Below, piece by piece: positions 30,811 through 32,622 of a stretch of DNA of 32,622 bases. The notes beneath the pieces are model-generated. The model was not told the origin of the DNA. It searched no databases and was given only the letters and a program-made list of their open reading frames with translations. The translations under genes and the position numbers were made by a program. Source of the stretch: Actinomycetota bacterium (GTDB lineage Bacteria; Actinomycetota; Acidimicrobiia; Acidimicrobiales; CADCTF01); contig JAHWJQ010000003.1 of the NCBI GenBank assembly GCA_019348305.1, forward strand, positions 1 through 32,622, given 5' to 3'. Within the stretch, counting starts at the first letter, position 1, and every line of letters starts with the position of its first letter.

Positions 30811-32253
30811 GTGACCATCCTCGTCGTCGACGTGGGCACCAGCGGGGTGCGTGCCGCCATGGTGTCGCCCGGCGGCGCAGTGGACCACGTCCATCACCGC
30901 CAGGTCCTCCCCGAGACCCCCATGCCCAACTTCGTGCAGTTCGACGCGGCCGCTATGGCCGAGGCCGTGCTCGAGGTGGCACACGCGGCGCTGGCCGCCG
31001 GCGGCCCGGCCACCGCCGTCGGCATCGCCAACCAGCGGGCGTCGACCATCGTGTGGGACCGCGCCACCGGTGAGCCTGTGGGACCCGGGGTGGGGTGGCA
31101 GGACCTGCGAACGGTGGGGATGTGCCTCGCCCTGCAACAACAGGGCATTCGGGTGGCGCCCAACGCATCGGCGACGAAGCTTGCCTTCCTGCTCGACATG
31201 GCCGACCAGAACCGGGAGCGCGACCTCTGCTTCGGCACCGTCGACACCTGGGTCGCCTGGACGCTGTCCGGCGGCGCCGTGCACGTAACCGACCCCGGCA
31301 ACGCGGGGGTCACGGGGCTCCTCGCCCAAGACGGGAGCGGGTGGCACCAGCCGATCCTCGACGCGCTGCGCATCCCCGCCACGGTGCTGCCCCGGATGGC
31401 CGACTCGGCCGGGGTGGTCGGACACGCCTCGATGGTCCCGGGATCCCCGCCCATCGCCGGCATGGCGGGCGACCAGCAGGCCTCGCTCATGGGCCAGGCC
31501 TGCGTCCGGCCGGGCCTGGCCAAGATCACCTTCGGCACCGGCGGGATGCTCGACCTGTGCGTAGGGGCCGAGCGCCCGCGCTTCGCGGCGCGAGGAGAAG
31601 GGGGCTGCTTCCCGGTCATCGCCTGGCGGCGCGACGGCCGGACCACGTGGGCCATCGAAGCGGTGATGCTCTCGGCGGGGACCGCCGTCGAGTGGTTGCG
31701 CGACGACCTAGGCCTCTTGGCGTCGTCCGCCGAGTCCGAAGCGGTGGCTGCGTCGGTCGACGGCACCGGCGACGTCTGGTTCGTACCCGCCCTGCTCGGC
31801 CTGGGCACGCCGGCGTGGGACTTCGGCGCCCGCGGCACCCTCGTCGGGCTCACCCGGGGGACCGGGAGGGCCGAGATCGTGCGCAGCGTGCTGGAGGGCA
31901 TCGCCCACCGGGGGGCCGATCTCGTGGAGGCGGCCGAGGCCGACGGTGACCTCGCCATCGAGTCGGTGCGGGTCGACGGCGGGATGAGTGCCAACGCGGT
32001 CTTCGTGCAGGCGCTGGCCGACGCCTGCCAGCGGCCGGTGGAGGTGTCCCCGGTGCTCGAAGCCACCACCCTGGGCGCCGCCTACCTCGCCGGCCTGGCC
32101 ACCGGTGTCTGGGCCGGCGAGGACGAGATCGCCGGCAACTGGCGCCCACGTGCCGTGGTCGAGCCGGGGGCGAGGCCGGACCGGGACCGCTGGCGGGCGG
32201 CCCGCGACCGCGCTGGCGGCTGGGTCCCCGAGCTCAGCGCCCTCGACTTCTGA
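30811..32253 (+). CDS. FGGY-family carbohydrate kinase with an altered glycerol pocket
   Basis: ATP-dependent sugar/polyol kinase of 480 residues. VVDVGTSGVRAAM (5-17) is the phosphate-1 motif, MAGDQQASLMGQA (218-230) carries the catalytic base D221, FGTGGMLDL is the phosphate-2 loop, and VDGGMSANAVFVQALAD plus LEATTLGAAYLAGLATGVW are the FGGY signature. GlpK is the closest relative by motif (GIANQRASTIVWDRATGEPV, GWQDLRT). However, the GlpK glycerol contacts Glu84, Tyr135 and Phe270 are A77, N118 and M246 here, while R76, W96 and D221 remain. It is therefore unlikely to be an ordinary glycerol kinase. GAGGAAGAA stands directly before the GTG. It lies in one operon with the flavoprotein, which suggests both act on the same compound or pathway. 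Confidence 0.88.
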   Translation: MTILVVDVGTSGVRAAMVSPGGAVDHVHHRQVLPETPMPNFVQFDAAAMAEAVLEVAHAALAAGGPATAVGIANQRASTIVWDRATGEPVGPGVGWQDLRTVGMCLALQQQGIRVAPNASATKLAFLLDMADQNRERDLCFGTVDTWVAWTLSGGAVHVTDPGNAGVTGLLAQDGSGWHQPILDALRIPATVLPRMADSAGVVGHASMVPGSPPIAGMAGDQQASLMGQACVRPGLAKITFGTGGMLDLCVGAERPRFAARGEGGCFPVIAWRRDGRTTWAIEAVMLSAGTAVEWLRDDLGLLASSAESEAVAASVDGTGDVWFVPALLGLGTPAWDFGARGTLVGLTRGTGRAEIVRSVLEGIAHRGADLVEAAEADGDLAIESVRVDGGMSANAVFVQALADACQRPVEVSPVLEATTLGAAYLAGLATGVWAGEDEIAGNWRPRAVVEPGARPDRDRWRAARDRAGGWVPELSALDF

Positions 32254-32341
32254 CGGGATCCACCAGCGCTTTGGGCAAGAAAATCTCCGCATGGCGAAGC
32301 TCAAGCTGCCCAAACGCCTGGAGGAGGCGCGGAGGCGTGGA

Positions 32342-32354
32342 GGCGCGGGGCGCC
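32342..32354. terminator. Short hairpin GGCGC-GGG-GCGCC between convergent genes
   Basis: A 5-base stem with a 3-base loop in the 106-base gap between the kinase and the minus-strand gene at the right edge. There is no T-run, so it is a weak candidate for a bidirectional terminator. Confidence 0.25.
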
Positions 32355-32359
32355 GGCGG

Positions 32360-32617
32360 TCAGCGGGGGGCGGGGTGGGCGGCCTCGATCTCGTCGAGCA
32401 ACCGCTCCGCCTCCAGCCGCCGCGCCTCGGAGGGCGGCGCCCCGGAGAACGCCTCGACCTCGACCAGTTCGGCCACGGCCCGCAGGCGGGGGTCCGGCAG
32501 CACCGACCGGGCGAGGAGGTCGGCATACCTGGGGGCGCTCTCCCAGTCCCTCCGGGAGCGGCCCCGTCGTGCGCCGGCGAGCTCGAGCCGCTCGACCAGG
32601 CGCTCCGACCACGACAT
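32360..32617 (-). CDS. Small uncharacterised helical protein at window edge
   Basis: 85 residues from ATG 32617, which is only 5 bases from the window end, so an upstream start outside cannot be excluded. It is Arg/Glu/Leu-rich and probably all helical (SWSERLVERLELAG, RYADLLARSVLPDPRLRAVAELVEVEAF, SEARRLEAERLLDEIEAA). Codon third positions are almost all G/C, supporting a real gene over the overlapping plus-strand frame. The family is not recognised and there is no signal or membrane segment. Confidence 0.6.
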   Translation of the reverse strand: MSWSERLVERLELAGARRGRSRRDWESAPRYADLLARSVLPDPRLRAVAELVEVEAFSGAPPSEARRLEAERLLDEIEAAHPAPR

Positions 32618-32622
32618 GGCGG

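Noticed and set aside
30811..32253. Annotation as glycerol kinase GlpK
   Set aside because: Three glycerol-contact residues of E. coli GlpK are replaced, so a specific name is not supported; FGGY-family kinase is used.
32291..32622. Plus-strand frame starting MAKLKLPKRLEEARRRG
   Set aside because: It runs antisense through the better-supported small gene at 32360-32617 and becomes Pro/Gly/Arg-rich without structure; only the first 16 codons look gene-like.
1..32622. tRNA, rRNA or riboswitch
   Set aside because: No cloverleaf-like pattern, rRNA segment or recognisable aptamer core was seen in any intergenic stretch on either strand.

Overview
The window comes from a high-GC actinobacterium. 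The evidence is a WhiB-type iron-sulfur regulator, frequent GTG starts, many 1-4 base start/stop overlaps (GTGA, ATGA, TGATG), leaderless-type promoters (TANNNT ending 6-9 bases before an RTG start), and third codon positions that are almost all G or C. A lineage such as Acidimicrobiia fits the gene mix but is a guess.

Layout. (1) 1-433: left-edge fragment of an ISL3-type transposase gene with a candidate element end. (2) 547-2217: a DEDDh exonuclease / GIY-YIG (UvrC-N-like) fusion protein. (3) 2238-19389: a surface-glycan island of 13 genes. It holds a GT2 transferase, a Wzm/Wzt-type ABC exporter, a very large HAD-type protein translationally coupled to a methyltransferase-like protein, two tandem paralogous membrane proteins, a second GT2, UDP-galactopyranose mutase, GDP-L-fucose synthase, a third GT2, a STELLO/DUF288-like transferase and a GT-C-like membrane protein. 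(4) 19405-20475: two very small overlapping genes (one a lipoprotein) and a divergent single-pass membrane protein. (5) 20466-23933, minus strand: an anthranilate phosphoribosyltransferase homologue, an acyl-CoA dehydrogenase, a polyprenyl-phosphate mannosyltransferase-like GT2, a 31-base hairpin tandem repeat, and whiB. (6) 24162-25247: a zinc-ribbon / polyproline / single-TM protein. (7) 25359-32253, plus strand: a cation/calcium exchanger, GlpD, a lipoprotein with a possible tiny exported peptide, an alkyl-DHAP-synthase-like flavoprotein and an FGGY kinase. (8) 32360-32617: a small minus-strand gene at the right edge.

How the genes may work together. The island carries activated-sugar enzymes (Galf from Glf, GDP-deoxyhexose from Fcl), several cytoplasmic transferases, membrane GT-C-like proteins and an ABC exporter whose ATPase has a Wzt-like C-terminal domain. 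This suggests a Galf- and 6-deoxyhexose-containing surface glycan exported by the ABC route. Fcl's usual partner (GDP-mannose 4,6-dehydratase) is absent here. The right-hand module is built around glycerol-3-phosphate/DHAP chemistry, but the kinase lacks several glycerol-contact residues of GlpK and the flavoprotein has the His-His-His motif of ether-lipid synthases, so the true substrate is open.

No gene-free stretch exceeds 300 bases. I saw no rRNA, tRNA, CRISPR array or convincing riboswitch. The least conventional items are the COG5610-like protein with its coupled methyltransferase, the kinase/flavoprotein pair, the 31-base hairpin repeats, and the repeated TANNNT-N6-GTG promoter arrangement.
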